Assembly: GCA_905478665.1 (NCBI GenBank) | Contig: CAJQJL010000046.1 | Location: 1-36,941 of the forward strand | Source of the DNA: an uncultured Flavobacteriales bacterium | GTDB taxonomy: Bacteria > Bacteroidota > Bacteroidia > Flavobacteriales_D > Crocinitomicaceae | DNA: 36,941 nt | Reading direction: 5' to 3' | Shown here: piece by piece, positions 1 through 8,563 of the stretch | Position numbering within the stretch: the stretch's first letter is position 1 | How the letters are laid out: each line of letters opens with the position of its first letter | Position numbers and translations under genes: made by a program | Notes under the pieces: generated by a model | The model's input: the letters and a program-made list of their open reading frames with translations, nothing else | Told to the model about the DNA's origin: nothing | Database searches by the model: none

Positions 1-2254
1 AATAAAGCTCATTTTTCGGGCTCGCCTTTTTTCCCATCACGATTTCTAAACTTCCACCGCTTGTTAGCTCTTCGTGACTAATGTAACTTCTATTAAGAAG
101 TACGCCATTAAGCTTTACTTGCTGAATATATTTCGCCTCAGGACTGTTGTTCTTTACATTAATCGCTAAAGATTTTCCGTTTTCGAAATGAATGATTGCC
201 TCATGCATCAAAGGTCTTCCAATTTCATAGTATGGATTCCCTGGTGCTATTTGGTAGATGCCGAGAGCACTTAAGACATACCATGATGACATTTGACCGC
301 AATCCTCATTTCCTGATAAACCGTCCGGTGTATTTGAATACATTTCGTCTAGAATTCGATCAACGTAATGTTGAGTTTTTTCAGGTGAATTGGTGTAATT
401 ATACAAATAGGCCATGTGATGGGAAGGCTCATTTCCATGTGCGTATTGTCCAATCAATCCAGTGATGTCTGCCTGCTCGCGACCAGACAATTCCATTTCA
501 GTGGTAAACAAACGATCCAGCCAAGCTTCTAAAGAATCTGCACCGCCTAGAAGGTCACTTAGCACTCCGACGGCATGAGGAGCATAGAGGGAATATTGCC
601 AGCTATTTGCCTCTGTATAATTAAAGTTTACTTCACCAGCATCAAATGGTGCAAACCACAAGCCATCTCTTCTCGCACGCATAAATCCTGTAGAAGGATC
701 AAAGTGATTCACAAAATTAAATTGGTTCTGGTCAAAAGTAGTCGTCCCCATTGCAGAAAGACCATTGTCTTTTGATGCTTGGAGTGCATTCATCATGGCG
801 CCAATGCAAAAGATGTCATAAGAATATTCCAACGCCTTCGAGACTGATTCTGGTTCGTTCCCAGCATTGATGTATCCATTTTCATTGAATTCCTTTTTTC
901 CGAATTCATCAAATTCAGAAGTCATCACCATGGCTTTCATCGCAGTATTTACATCGTAATCCTTTATTCCTTTTACAAACGCATCAGCTATGACAGAAAC
1001 ACTATGGTAGCCAATCATACATTCTGTTTCATTTCCAGCTAATTCCCAAACGGGTAGATCGCCGCCTTCTTCAAACTGACGAAGAAATGTTTTTACAAAA
1101 TCATTGGTTTTTTCGACTTGTGTTAACGTAAATAGTGGATGGGTTGCTCGGTAGGTGTCCCAAAGAGAAAAAACGGTGTATTGAGCGTCATCTTCGCTTG
1201 GTAGTTGATGCACCTGATGGTCTCTTCCTCGGTATTTACCATCAACGTCGCTGAAAATGTTTGGAGCCAAATAAGAATGGTACAATCCTGTGTAGAAGTT
1301 GGTCATCAACTCTATGTCTTTGGTCGCAAAGTGGATTTTGTCTAATTCAGAGTTCCATAGCTTTGTGACCTTTGCCCTTGTGTGGTCAAAATTCCAATCT
1401 GGGATTTCACGCTCAAGATTTGCTTTGGCACCTTTAGTGTCTACAGCAGAAATGCCTACCCTGACGTTTACTTGCTTAGTCGATTTTGGAAAGATTAGCA
1501 AGAGCTTATTCCTTCCATCCTTCATGAAGAATCGTGCTTTTTGATAGGGTACATCTGTCACCATGTGGAAGAAGAAATGTTGCTTAGATGCCCATGCTTC
1601 TGATGTTCGTGAACCAACTATGGTATTTTTGTCTAACGTGTTGAGCGTTGTTGAGAGAACCTTGTCGCGATGGTCAAGGTCAATTAAAATGAATTTCTTC
1701 CCGCTTTTATTATTAAAAGTGTATTCATGGAATCCAGCACGTTCAGAAACGGTTAGGCGAACATCAATGTCACCGTCATCAAGGTGAACTTGATAAAAAC
1801 CAGGAGCAGCACTCTCATTGTCATGAGAAAAATGAGATCCATAGCCTTTTGATGATTCATAGCCTGGGTCAATACGTGGTTTTCCATTTTGAGGAACGAT
1901 TAAAAGATCACCGTAGTCGCTTACTCCGGTACCACTCAGGTGTGTGTGACTGAATCCATAAATAATAGAATCTGAATAATGGTATCCAGAGCAACCGTCC
2001 CAGCCAGTATGTCGCGTATCTGGACTCAATTGAATCATGCCAAATGGAGCAGAAGCACCAGGGTAGGTGTGCCCGTGTCCTCCAGTTCCAACAAAAGGAT
2101 TCACGTAAAGTGTCTTGGAAAAATAATTGCTCCCACGATTGCTTGCAATACTTATGCTTTCCTTTCGCTTATCCTGAGCTCGCTTTATTTCATCAATTTG
2201 TGCATTTACACTGGTCGTTGAAACAACAAGCATAAAAAGAAGTAAACGTCTCAT
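1..2254 (-). CDS. GH92 family alpha-mannosidase, 3' end cut by window edge
   Basis: Secreted exo-acting alpha-mannosidase of glycoside hydrolase family 92, a calcium-dependent family that trims mannose from N-glycans and yeast mannan. The frame is open for 751 codons from the ATG at 2254 to base 2, so only a few C-terminal residues are missing (the family is about 750-770 residues). It has a signal peptide ending near residue 19 (..SVNA/Q). Family hallmarks are NPFVGTGGHGHTYPGA near residue 52, a WDTYRATHP block near 367, the HGNEPSHH block near 610, which carries a conserved catalytic-site glutamate, and NEDCGQMSSWY near 650. It starts 4 nt after the ROK kinase gene, so the two are probably cotranscribed: mannose released outside, sugar phosphorylated inside. 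Family assignment is secure; linkage specificity cannot be read from the sequence. Confidence 0.95.
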   Translation of the reverse strand, partial: MRRLLLFMLVVSTTSVNAQIDEIKRAQDKRKESISIASNRGSNYFSKTLYVNPFVGTGGHGHTYPGASAPFGMIQLSPDTRHTGWDGCSGYHYSDSIIYGFSHTHLSGTGVSDYGDLLIVPQNGKPRIDPGYESSKGYGSHFSHDNESAAPGFYQVHLDDGDIDVRLTVSERAGFHEYTFNNKSGKKFILIDLDHRDKVLSTTLNTLDKNTIVGSRTSEAWASKQHFFFHMVTDVPYQKARFFMKDGRNKLLLIFPKSTKQVNVRVGISAVDTKGAKANLEREIPDWNFDHTRAKVTKLWNSELDKIHFATKDIELMTNFYTGLYHSYLAPNIFSDVDGKYRGRDHQVHQLPSEDDAQYTVFSLWDTYRATHPLFTLTQVEKTNDFVKTFLRQFEEGGDLPVWELAGNETECMIGYHSVSVIADAFVKGIKDYDVNTAMKAMVMTSEFDEFGKKEFNENGYINAGNEPESVSKALEYSYDIFCIGAMMNALQASKDNGLSAMGTTTFDQNQFNFVNHFDPSTGFMRARRDGLWFAPFDAGEVNFNYTEANSWQYSLYAPHAVGVLSDLLGGADSLEAWLDRLFTTEMELSGREQADITGLIGQYAHGNEPSHHMAYLYNYTNSPEKTQHYVDRILDEMYSNTPDGLSGNEDCGQMSSWYVLSALGIYQIAPGNPYYEIGRPLMHEAIIHFENGKSLAINVKNNSPEAKYIQQVKLNGVLLNRSYISHEELTSGGSLEIVMGKKASPKNELY

Positions 2255-2258
2255 TGTA

Positions 2259-3212
2259 TTAATTTAGTTGATTCCATACTAGAGAAGAGGCTCCTAATAC
2301 AGCAGCATTCTTGTCATGAAGTGTAGATATTCGAACCTCAATTTTATCCTTGTAAATGTTTAACAAAGCATCCTCCATATAGATTTTAACTTTATCAGCG
2401 AATTGTTGTCCGCTTTGCGCGATTCCGCCAAATAAGATGTATGCCTTAGGGCTTGAGAAACATGCGAAATCTGCTAATGCTTCTCCAAGTGTCTTTGCTG
2501 TAAATTCAATGATTTCTCGGCAAAAAAGATCTCCATTCTCAGAAAATCTAAAGACATCATACGCGTGAGGATCTTCCAGTGCCATTATCTTTGAAGTAGC
2601 CTTGTGTTCGGAATCTAACTCCTTAATCGAACGTACAACTCCAGTTGCGGAGGCATAAGTTTCCAGGCAGCCATTTCTACCACAGCCACAGCTTCTTCCG
2701 TTATTGACAACACGAATATGACCGTATTCTCCTGCAAAGCCGTCATGACCATAAACCAAGGTTCTACTGACAACCACACCACTTCCTAATCCAGTTCCAA
2801 GCGTAATGGTGACAAAATCGCTTAGGTCCTTTGCGGCGCCATAAATCATTTCACCAATTGCGGCAGCGTTTGCATCGTTCGTAAGAATTGCTTTTCTTTT
2901 AAATCGGTATTCAAACAATCGTGCAAGTGGAATAATTCCTTTCCATTTCAAATTAGGTGCAAATTCAATAGTCCCAGAGAAAAAGTTGCCATTTGGCGCA
3001 CCTATTCCAATTCCTACAATGTTCTTTAATTGGCCTATTTCCTTCATCCGAAGGTAAATCTTCTCTACAAGTTCTTCAGGGACTTTACAACTTATCGTTT
3101 CAATAGATTCTTCGAAATAGAGATTCCCATCCTCATCGGCTAACCCGAATACAGAATTTGTTCCTCCGACATCAATTCCCAATGCTAGTTTCTTATTCAT
3201 GCGTGTTTTCAT
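2259..3212 (-). CDS. ROK family sugar kinase (glucokinase-like)
   Basis: Cytoplasmic ATP-dependent hexose kinase of the ROK family, 317 residues. The phosphate-binding motif DVGGT is at residues 14-18, the likely catalytic Asp113 lies in TNDANAA, and the sugar-binding GEYGH is at 161-165. The ROK zinc site CGCGRNGCLE (Cys175, Cys177, Cys182, with His165) is complete, so the enzyme looks active. There is no helix-turn-helix, so it is a kinase and not a ROK repressor. Its ATG overlaps the stop of the HD gene (ATGA); a second in-frame ATG four codons later (MNKKLA) is an alternative start. Position directly before a GH92 mannosidase suggests glucose or mannose as substrate, which is inference. 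Confidence 0.92.
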   Translation of the reverse strand: MKTRMNKKLALGIDVGGTNSVFGLADEDGNLYFEESIETISCKVPEELVEKIYLRMKEIGQLKNIVGIGIGAPNGNFFSGTIEFAPNLKWKGIIPLARLFEYRFKRKAILTNDANAAAIGEMIYGAAKDLSDFVTITLGTGLGSGVVVSRTLVYGHDGFAGEYGHIRVVNNGRSCGCGRNGCLETYASATGVVRSIKELDSEHKATSKIMALEDPHAYDVFRFSENGDLFCREIIEFTAKTLGEALADFACFSSPKAYILFGGIAQSGQQFADKVKIYMEDALLNIYKDKIEVRISTLHDKNAAVLGASSLVWNQLN

Positions 3213-3856
3213 TCGGTGTTAAAATCCCATTCAGAATAAAATTGTTCAAGAAACTGCTCCATATATTGGTGGCGTTCCTTACCCATTCTCTTTGCCGTTT
3301 CTGTGTTTAACCGATCTGCTAAAAGTAGTAATTTCTCGTAGAAATGATTGATTGTGTTTGTGCCTGAACTTGCGTAATCTTCAAAAGAAGAATGAAGCTT
3401 TGGAGCCGAATCAGGATTGTACATCGGTTGACCTTTGTGACCTCCATAGGCAAAAGTGCGAGCGACACCAATTGCTCCAATAGCATCTAAACGGTCAGCG
3501 TCTTGCACGATACGCCCTTCCAGTGTCTTCATTTCTACTTTTGTATTTGCTCCTTTGTAGCTTACATTATCTACAATGTATTTCACTTCATTTGCAATGA
3601 TTTGATCAGCTCCCAGTTCAATGAGAAGATCATGTGCAATTTTCCCGCCTTCATCGAGTTTTCCACCATTAAATTTGTGATCTGAGATGTCATGCAATAG
3701 TGCTGCAAGCTCTATGACTTCCAAATTTCCACCTTCCTGACTCTGAATGAAACGTGAAATATTAAGAACACGCGATATGTGGTGCCAATCGTGTCCTGTT
3801 GCATCTCCTTCAAATTGAGAAATGATGCTCTTTTTTACTTGATCTACTAAACTCAT
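3209..3856 (-). CDS. HD-domain metal-dependent phosphohydrolase (YedJ-like)
   Basis: Soluble HD-superfamily phosphohydrolase of 215 residues. Metal ligands of the H...HD...D pattern are visible: His26 in the GHDWHHISRV block, His55-Asp56 in LLHDISDHK, and Asp119/Asp121 in the QDADRLDAIGAIG block. This matches the COG1418/YedJ-type subgroup, whose substrates are poorly defined. The ATG overlaps the upstream stop by ATGA, and the gene's own stop overlaps the ROK start in the same way, so translation is probably coupled to both neighbours. Fold and metal site are clear; substrate is unknown. Confidence 0.88.
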   Translation of the reverse strand: MSLVDQVKKSIISQFEGDATGHDWHHISRVLNISRFIQSQEGGNLEVIELAALLHDISDHKFNGGKLDEGGKIAHDLLIELGADQIIANEVKYIVDNVSYKGANTKVEMKTLEGRIVQDADRLDAIGAIGVARTFAYGGHKGQPMYNPDSAPKLHSSFEDYASSGTNTINHFYEKLLLLADRLNTETAKRMGKERHQYMEQFLEQFYSEWDFNTE

Positions 3857-4896
3857 TCTTCAGGTTCTATTAGGTCGAAAAGACGGATACTGCCATGTTT
3901 CGTTGTAGCAATAAGTTGGCTGTCTGTGCTGGTCATGCTGAAATAAGCGCCATCAGCGAAGGGGGTCCAATCTTTTCCCCCATTCGTTGAAAAGTCAATT
4001 CCATTTCTTCCGCAGGCATAAAAAACGCCATTGGTGTGGTAAACGCAAGAACGGTAACCTCTCACAAGGTTCATTGAATTCATCCATGAATCGCCTCCAT
4101 CCGTTGTGTAGAAACAAGAATTCATACTTAATCCTGGATCTTGATAATCGCCTCCTGCAATTACGCCAATGGAGTCGGTCGAAAAGCACATTGTATAAGG
4201 GCCAGTAGATTCGCCAGGGTAATAGGGGAGTACCGAGGATGTCCATGTAGTTCCGTTGTCAGTACTTTTGAAAAATCGACTAATTTCTCCACCAGAAACG
4301 AAAACATAAGTGCTGTCATTAAGAATTTGAACATTAGTACCACTTGCCGCAAAGCCAGCCTCTCCTTCTTGTGCATTTATCTCGCCTGGACATCTGTCCC
4401 ATGATTCTCCGCCGTCGTTTGTATGAAACAGGCTAAACTTACCGTCAACGGGGTCTCCCATAATAAATCCGCGCTTTCCTAAGAAGTCCATTCCATCAAA
4501 AAAAACCCCTTTCCATTCTGGAAGGTAGAGAATGTGCATGGTACCGTCTAAGCTCATTATAACCAGTTTTCCATCGTCTCCGCTGTGCATTCCAATTAAT
4601 TTCTCTCCGTATTTCTCAATATCACGCATTTCGGTGAAATGAGGCATTTTAAAGATCAGTAATTGTTGATTGGTCTTTAAGTTCAAGTAATACATGGATC
4701 CATCTGAATTCCCGATGAACAATCGCGTTGAGTCATTGTATAAACCACGTGCATAGATCGTTGAGTCACCGTAAGTGATTGTCTGCGCTTTTCGGTTTCG
4801 CTTGATGTATTTCTTGGTAGAATACTGTCCTGATGCGTAAACACCAATAAATAGACAAAAGCTACTAACGATTAAATTTCGAATTAAAGCGTTCAC
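3853..4896 (-). CDS. exported Asp-box (BNR-type) beta-propeller protein
   Basis: Secreted or periplasmic protein of 347 residues with a signal peptide (MNALIRNLIVSSFCLFIGVY, cleavage near residue 24). Four Asp-box motifs (S/T-x-D/N-G-x-x-x-W) are seen at about residues 159, 211, 264 and 303, spaced 39-53 residues apart, as in sialidase/VPS10/YCF48-type propellers. No sialidase catalytic Arg triad or FRIP motif stands out, so a binding or scaffold role is more likely than hydrolysis. The start is GTG (4894-4896), and it overlaps the acyltransferase gene by 32 nt. I cannot assign a function. Confidence 0.82.
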   Translation of the reverse strand: MNALIRNLIVSSFCLFIGVYASGQYSTKKYIKRNRKAQTITYGDSTIYARGLYNDSTRLFIGNSDGSMYYLNLKTNQQLLIFKMPHFTEMRDIEKYGEKLIGMHSGDDGKLVIMSLDGTMHILYLPEWKGVFFDGMDFLGKRGFIMGDPVDGKFSLFHTNDGGESWDRCPGEINAQEGEAGFAASGTNVQILNDSTYVFVSGGEISRFFKSTDNGTTWTSSVLPYYPGESTGPYTMCFSTDSIGVIAGGDYQDPGLSMNSCFYTTDGGDSWMNSMNLVRGYRSCVYHTNGVFYACGRNGIDFSTNGGKDWTPFADGAYFSMTSTDSQLIATTKHGSIRLFDLIEPEE

Positions 4897-5788
4897 GTTG
4901 TTCAGTTTTTAGTTGTTCAATATCCTCTGGCACCTCTCGCTTCCAGCGTTTGTGAGACCAAAGCCAATATTGCGGTTTTTTGAGGATTTCTTGTTCCAAA
5001 TAGCGGGTGTGCATTTCCGTTATCTCTCCCCATTTCATTGTCTCTGGTGCATCTGTAATTAGCTTTAGCTCCATTTGGTAATAGCCTCTGCGTACTTTAT
5101 GCGTTGTGAAATAGACAACGGCATAATCGAGTGTGTTTGCCATTAATTCTGTTCCAAATAATACAGCAGTCGGCTGATTAAGGAAATTCATCCAGTAACT
5201 TTTTGAAGAGTTCCCAGGTGATTGATCAGACAATACCAATACGGCTTTTACTTCATCTTTGCGACGATCGAGTTCTTCCTGGTAGTTCTTTGCATGAACA
5301 ACAGTCATTCCAAAGCGTGATCTTCGCTCGTTGATTTTTTTATCCCAAAACCCTGAACTTAGCGGCATTCCAATACCTATTGCCTTGTGCTTGAATAGTA
5401 AGTCTTGCGAGCTAACGAGCCATTCCCAGTTGTTGTAGTGTCCAGACACCAACAAAACGTTTCGCTTACGATCGAAAAGATCATTCATTACTTCAGGGTT
5501 AGCGACCGTCATGCGTTTGCGAATGGATCTTTCTGAAATAGTAAGGTTCTTAATTCCTTCTGCTAACAGATCTGTGAAATGACGGTAGAATTTTCGCTTT
5601 ATTGCACGTTGTTCTTTTAATGATTTGTCGGGAAAACTTCTCGCAATGTTATTTTCGATTACACTTTTTCTATAGGGAACTACTGTCAAAATCAGAAGGT
5701 AAAAAAAGTCAGTAAATACATATAATACAGGCAGGGGCAAATAGGACAACGGAAGAACTAATATGTAGTAGGCTAATTTCGCGAACAT
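4865..5788 (-). CDS. lipid A biosynthesis lauroyl/myristoyl acyltransferase family (LpxL/HtrB-like)
   Basis: Inner-membrane acyltransferase of the LpxL/LpxM/HtrB family, 307 residues, expected to add a secondary acyl chain to lipid A or a related lipid. There is an N-terminal membrane segment (residues 5-37) followed by a cytosolic catalytic domain. The catalytic H-x4-E dyad is His117/Glu122 in SGHYNNWEW. Asp/Gln-rich DQSPG and the C-terminal QYWLWSHKRWK block (family signature near residue 275) are present. The start ATG shares its A with the rarA stop (TAATG). LptD in the same block fits lipopolysaccharide biogenesis. Confidence 0.9.
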   Translation of the reverse strand: MFAKLAYYILVLPLSYLPLPVLYVFTDFFYLLILTVVPYRKSVIENNIARSFPDKSLKEQRAIKRKFYRHFTDLLAEGIKNLTISERSIRKRMTVANPEVMNDLFDRKRNVLLVSGHYNNWEWLVSSQDLLFKHKAIGIGMPLSSGFWDKKINERRSRFGMTVVHAKNYQEELDRRKDEVKAVLVLSDQSPGNSSKSYWMNFLNQPTAVLFGTELMANTLDYAVVYFTTHKVRRGYYQMELKLITDAPETMKWGEITEMHTRYLEQEILKKPQYWLWSHKRWKREVPEDIEQLKTEQRERFNSKFNR

Positions 5789-7068
5789 TATTTCTTGTAT
5801 TTCTCCTTCCAGAGTCGTTCTATTTGTTCAGCAACTTCTTGTTCTTTTGGACTGCTTCCCGCTCCAAAGAAGTTAGTGCCTATGATTTCCTCAGGTAAAA
5901 ATTCTTGATCTGCAAAATTCCCAGGGAAGTCATGTGAATACTTGTATCCCTTTCCATAGCCAAGGTCTTTCATCAATTTTGTCGGCGCATTTCTTAATGG
6001 TAAAGGAACGCCGAGGTTACCTGTGTCTTTTACTTTTTGTTGGGCGCTATTGATCGCCAGATACGCTCCGTTACCCTTTGGCGAAGTCGCAAGGTAGATG
6101 GTGCATTGAGATAGAATTATACGCGCTTCTGGCCATCCAACGGCCTGTACTGCTTGAAAACAATTGTTTGCCATTAACAAGGCGTTGGGATTAGCGAGTC
6201 CAATATCTTCGGATGCAGAAATAATTAACCTACGTGCTATAAATTTTGGATCTTCTCCACCTTCAACCATTCGGGCAAGCCAATACACGGCTGCGTTTGG
6301 GTCGCTACCACGAATTGATTTGATGAACGCAGAAATAATATCGTAATGTTGTTCCCCGTCCTTATCATACATTGCAACAGATTGCTGCGCAGTAGACATG
6401 ACTATTTCATCTGTTATAACAATAGGATCTTCACTGAAAGTCCCCACGATGATTTCAAAGACATTGAGAAGTTTACGCGCATCACCACCTGAAATGGCTA
6501 ATAATGCGCTCGTTTCTTTCAATTCAATTTTTCTAGCTTTTAAGATCTTGTCTTCTGCAATGGCTTCTTTTAATATTGCCAGTAAGGATTCTTTGCTATG
6601 CTCTTTTAAAGTGTAGACTTGACAGCGGGAAAGAAGGGCGGAAATCACTTCGAAAGAAGGATTCTCTGTAGTTGCACCAATAAGTGTTACAACTCCTTTT
6701 TCAACAGCACCAAGCAATGAATCCTGTTGTGCTTTGGAAAATCGGTGGATTTCATCGATAAACAACAAAGTACCTTCTTGTTGAAACATTCCAGCTGATT
6801 CAACTTTGTGAATGACTTCCCGAACATCCTTTACGCCTGATGAAATGGCTGATAAAGTGTGAAATGGCCGCTTCAGATGCTGTGCGATCAAATGAGCCAA
6901 AGTTGTTTTTCCAACTCCTGGAGGTCCCCAGAAAATCATTGAAGGAATCAAACCTGAATCAAGTGAACGTCTAAGTGATGCGCCTTGCTTTAATAAGTGA
7001 TCTTGTCCCTTGTATTGATCCAAGGACTTTGGGCGCATTCGTTCTGCTAACGGGGCTGATACACTCAT
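5788..7068 (-). CDS. rarA: replication-associated recombination protein A (AAA+ ATPase)
   Basis: RarA/MgsA (WRNIP1/Mgs1) family AAA+ ATPase, 426 residues, close to the usual length. It acts at stalled replication forks and interacts with single-strand binding protein in known members. Walker A GPPGVGKT is at 48-55, Walker [11 protein letters not shown] at 101-110, and sensor 1 GATTEN at 131-136. The C-terminal tetramerisation region is present ([11 protein letters not shown]-like block near 400). It is preceded by a 114-nt gap, the largest in this block, so it may have its own promoter. Its stop overlaps the acyltransferase start (TAATG). Confidence 0.95.
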   Translation of the reverse strand: MSVSAPLAERMRPKSLDQYKGQDHLLKQGASLRRSLDSGLIPSMIFWGPPGVGKTTLAHLIAQHLKRPFHTLSAISSGVKDVREVIHKVESAGMFQQEGTLLFIDEIHRFSKAQQDSLLGAVEKGVVTLIGATTENPSFEVISALLSRCQVYTLKEHSKESLLAILKEAIAEDKILKARKIELKETSALLAISGGDARKLLNVFEIIVGTFSEDPIVITDEIVMSTAQQSVAMYDKDGEQHYDIISAFIKSIRGSDPNAAVYWLARMVEGGEDPKFIARRLIISASEDIGLANPNALLMANNCFQAVQAVGWPEARIILSQCTIYLATSPKGNGAYLAINSAQQKVKDTGNLGVPLPLRNAPTKLMKDLGYGKGYKYSHDFPGNFADQEFLPEEIIGTNFFGAGSSPKEQEVAEQIERLWKEKYKK

Positions 7069-7127
7069 TTGACACTTCGTTGATTAGTGTAAAAATAAAC
7101 AATAGATTTGGCTTATTGCCAGACAAT

Positions 7128-7155
7128 TGTTGATTCCTGAAGGAGGTTATCAACA
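7128..7155. repeat. inverted repeat in the rarA upstream gap
   Basis: A perfect 7-bp inverted repeat, TGTTGAT ... ATCAACA, with a 14-nt loop lies in the 114-nt gap between the lipoprotein stop (7183) and the rarA start (7068). No T-run follows on either strand, so an intrinsic terminator is not supported. It could be an RNA stem in the leader or a protein site. The rest of the gap shows no convincing promoter: a TTG with a 19-nt spacer precedes TATTGTTT, which has two mismatches to TAnnTTTG. Confidence 0.35.
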
Positions 7156-7182
7156 CAAGTGAGTGAAGGTGTTTGCGAAGAC

Positions 7183-7956
7183 TTAAAGCGGTAACTCGGC
7201 ATTCTCAGGAAGTTCAACGTTTTCATTGAGAATCTTAAGAAATTGTTCAGCACCTGAGTACCCCTTTTGATAGTGATTGATGAAACCTTGATCAATGAGT
7301 TTTTGCTCAGCGTCGAATTTAAAGGTGAGACGTCGGTAATGATAACAACTCTTGGCTGTGCTGAATTCCCATACATGGACGAAATAAGCTCCTTTGAAAT
7401 AAAAGGCTTTCGAAACCATCAGTAGTAAATCTCCATTGTTATAATCAGCTTCATTCGTTAAGAAATCAAGTCCTTTGGTGCGATTAAAACCTTTTTGACT
7501 AATGCGTTTCTTTGAGAGTAGATCGTTGTTAATTGTCGTGACAGGTTTTTCTGGTTTAACTAAGAATTCGGGGTTCTTGCTAAGAAAGAAGTCCATATCA
7601 TTTCCTAAAAGCAGAAAGGAGTCTAGGTGAACAATGTGTTTCTCTGGATTCATGGTTTGACTCACGCCATCCCGAACTGACTTCAGTTTCCCATTACGAT
7701 ATTTTTCAAGATAGACTTCCATGACGGCGTATTCGAGTCCATTGCTTTCTTGGATAAACTCAGCCTGCTCCGTTATTGATTCAGTCACACTGGTACTGTC
7801 CAATGCGTTGGTGTCCGCTTCTTCATTGTTAATTGGGACTTCTACTGATTCTTGTTGGGTTTCTTGATTTTCTGCAGTCTCTGTACATGACGGCAAGCTT
7901 ATTAACAGAAGAGTAGCAAAGAAAATAAACAATGTGATGTGGATCTTCATTTGCAT
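7183..7956 (-). CDS. putative lipoprotein of unknown function
   Basis: Protein of about 257 residues. The start is placed at the ATG at 7956 (MQMKIHITLFIFF), 10 nt after the yqgE stop; a second ATG at 7950 is equally possible. The frame is open further upstream, but only the shorter form begins with a signal peptide. The hydrophobic stretch ends in a lipobox LPSC, and an acidic Glu/Asn/Thr-rich linker follows, so this is likely an outer-membrane or periplasmic lipoprotein. The mature part is about 190 residues with no motif I recognise. It sits between yqgE and rarA on the same strand. Confidence 0.75.
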   Translation of the reverse strand: MQMKIHITLFIFFATLLLISLPSCTETAENQETQQESVEVPINNEEADTNALDSTSVTESITEQAEFIQESNGLEYAVMEVYLEKYRNGKLKSVRDGVSQTMNPEKHIVHLDSFLLLGNDMDFFLSKNPEFLVKPEKPVTTINNDLLSKKRISQKGFNRTKGLDFLTNEADYNNGDLLLMVSKAFYFKGAYFVHVWEFSTAKSCYHYRRLTFKFDAEQKLIDQGFINHYQKGYSGAEQFLKILNENVELPENAELPL

Positions 7957-7966
7957 TTTTTTGAAG

Positions 7967-8545
7967 TTAGTTATCCGAAGGGTTGATTGGAAATTTTGAC
8001 ATGACCTTGAATTTTCCTCCAAGCTTTTCCATTGTGTCTTTCCAGATATCATCATTTGAGGTGTCCAGAATTTGATTCTTGGAAATCCCGTTAAGAACCA
8101 ACCATGACTTTTCCTTTAATTCGTGTGTTAGTTGACCATTGTCCCATCCAGAGTAGCCAATAAAAAACCGCACTTTTTTAGAGTTTTCATGATCCGTTTG
8201 AAGTAGTTCTTTCAATCGACTAAAATCACCTCCTATATACAAGTCTTTAGAGCAGGGGATGCTGTTAGGGATTTCTTCACCAAAGGCGTGAATGTAAAAC
8301 AGATTGGATGTGTCAACTGGTCCGCCTAGACTGATTTTTGAGTCAACCTCAGGGAATTCTTCAACAAAGTCAGAGATCGAATTTTCGACGTACTTATTCA
8401 ATACAAATCCAAAACTACCTTTCTCATTATGATCACATAAAAAAATCAATGATCTCGAGAAGTAATCATCGGATAAAAAAGGCTCTGAAACGAGAATACT
8501 TCCAGGCTGTGGTTGATCGTTATTTTCGAAATTAAAATCTATCAC
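7967..8545 (-). CDS. YqgE/AlgH family protein (UPF0301)
   Basis: Cytoplasmic YqgE/AlgH-family protein, 192 residues, the usual size. The family signature is clear: PGSILVSEPFL near residue 14, SLIFLCDHNEKGSFGFVLNK near 32, LGGPV near 73, and the GYSGWDNGQLTHEL block near 129. The biochemical function of the family is unknown; AlgH has been linked to alginate regulation in pseudomonads. The start is GTG (8543-8545). TACCTTCG lies 4 nt upstream on the coding strand, so the mRNA may be leaderless. Confidence 0.93.
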   Translation of the reverse strand: MIDFNFENNDQPQPGSILVSEPFLSDDYFSRSLIFLCDHNEKGSFGFVLNKYVENSISDFVEEFPEVDSKISLGGPVDTSNLFYIHAFGEEIPNSIPCSKDLYIGGDFSRLKELLQTDHENSKKVRFFIGYSGWDNGQLTHELKEKSWLVLNGISKNQILDTSNDDIWKDTMEKLGGKFKVMSKFPINPSDN

Positions 8546-8549
8546 TAGT

Positions 8550-8557
8550 CGAAGGTA
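8550..8557 (-). promoter_or_regulatory. -7-like box abutting the yqgE start
   Basis: TACCTTCG matches the Bacteroidota -7 element TAnnTTTG with the common T-to-C variant, and lies 4 nt before the GTG start of yqgE. No good -33 TTG is seen at the expected distance. It falls in the 18-nt gap after lptD. Confidence 0.4.
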
Positions 8558-8563
8558 AAATAT

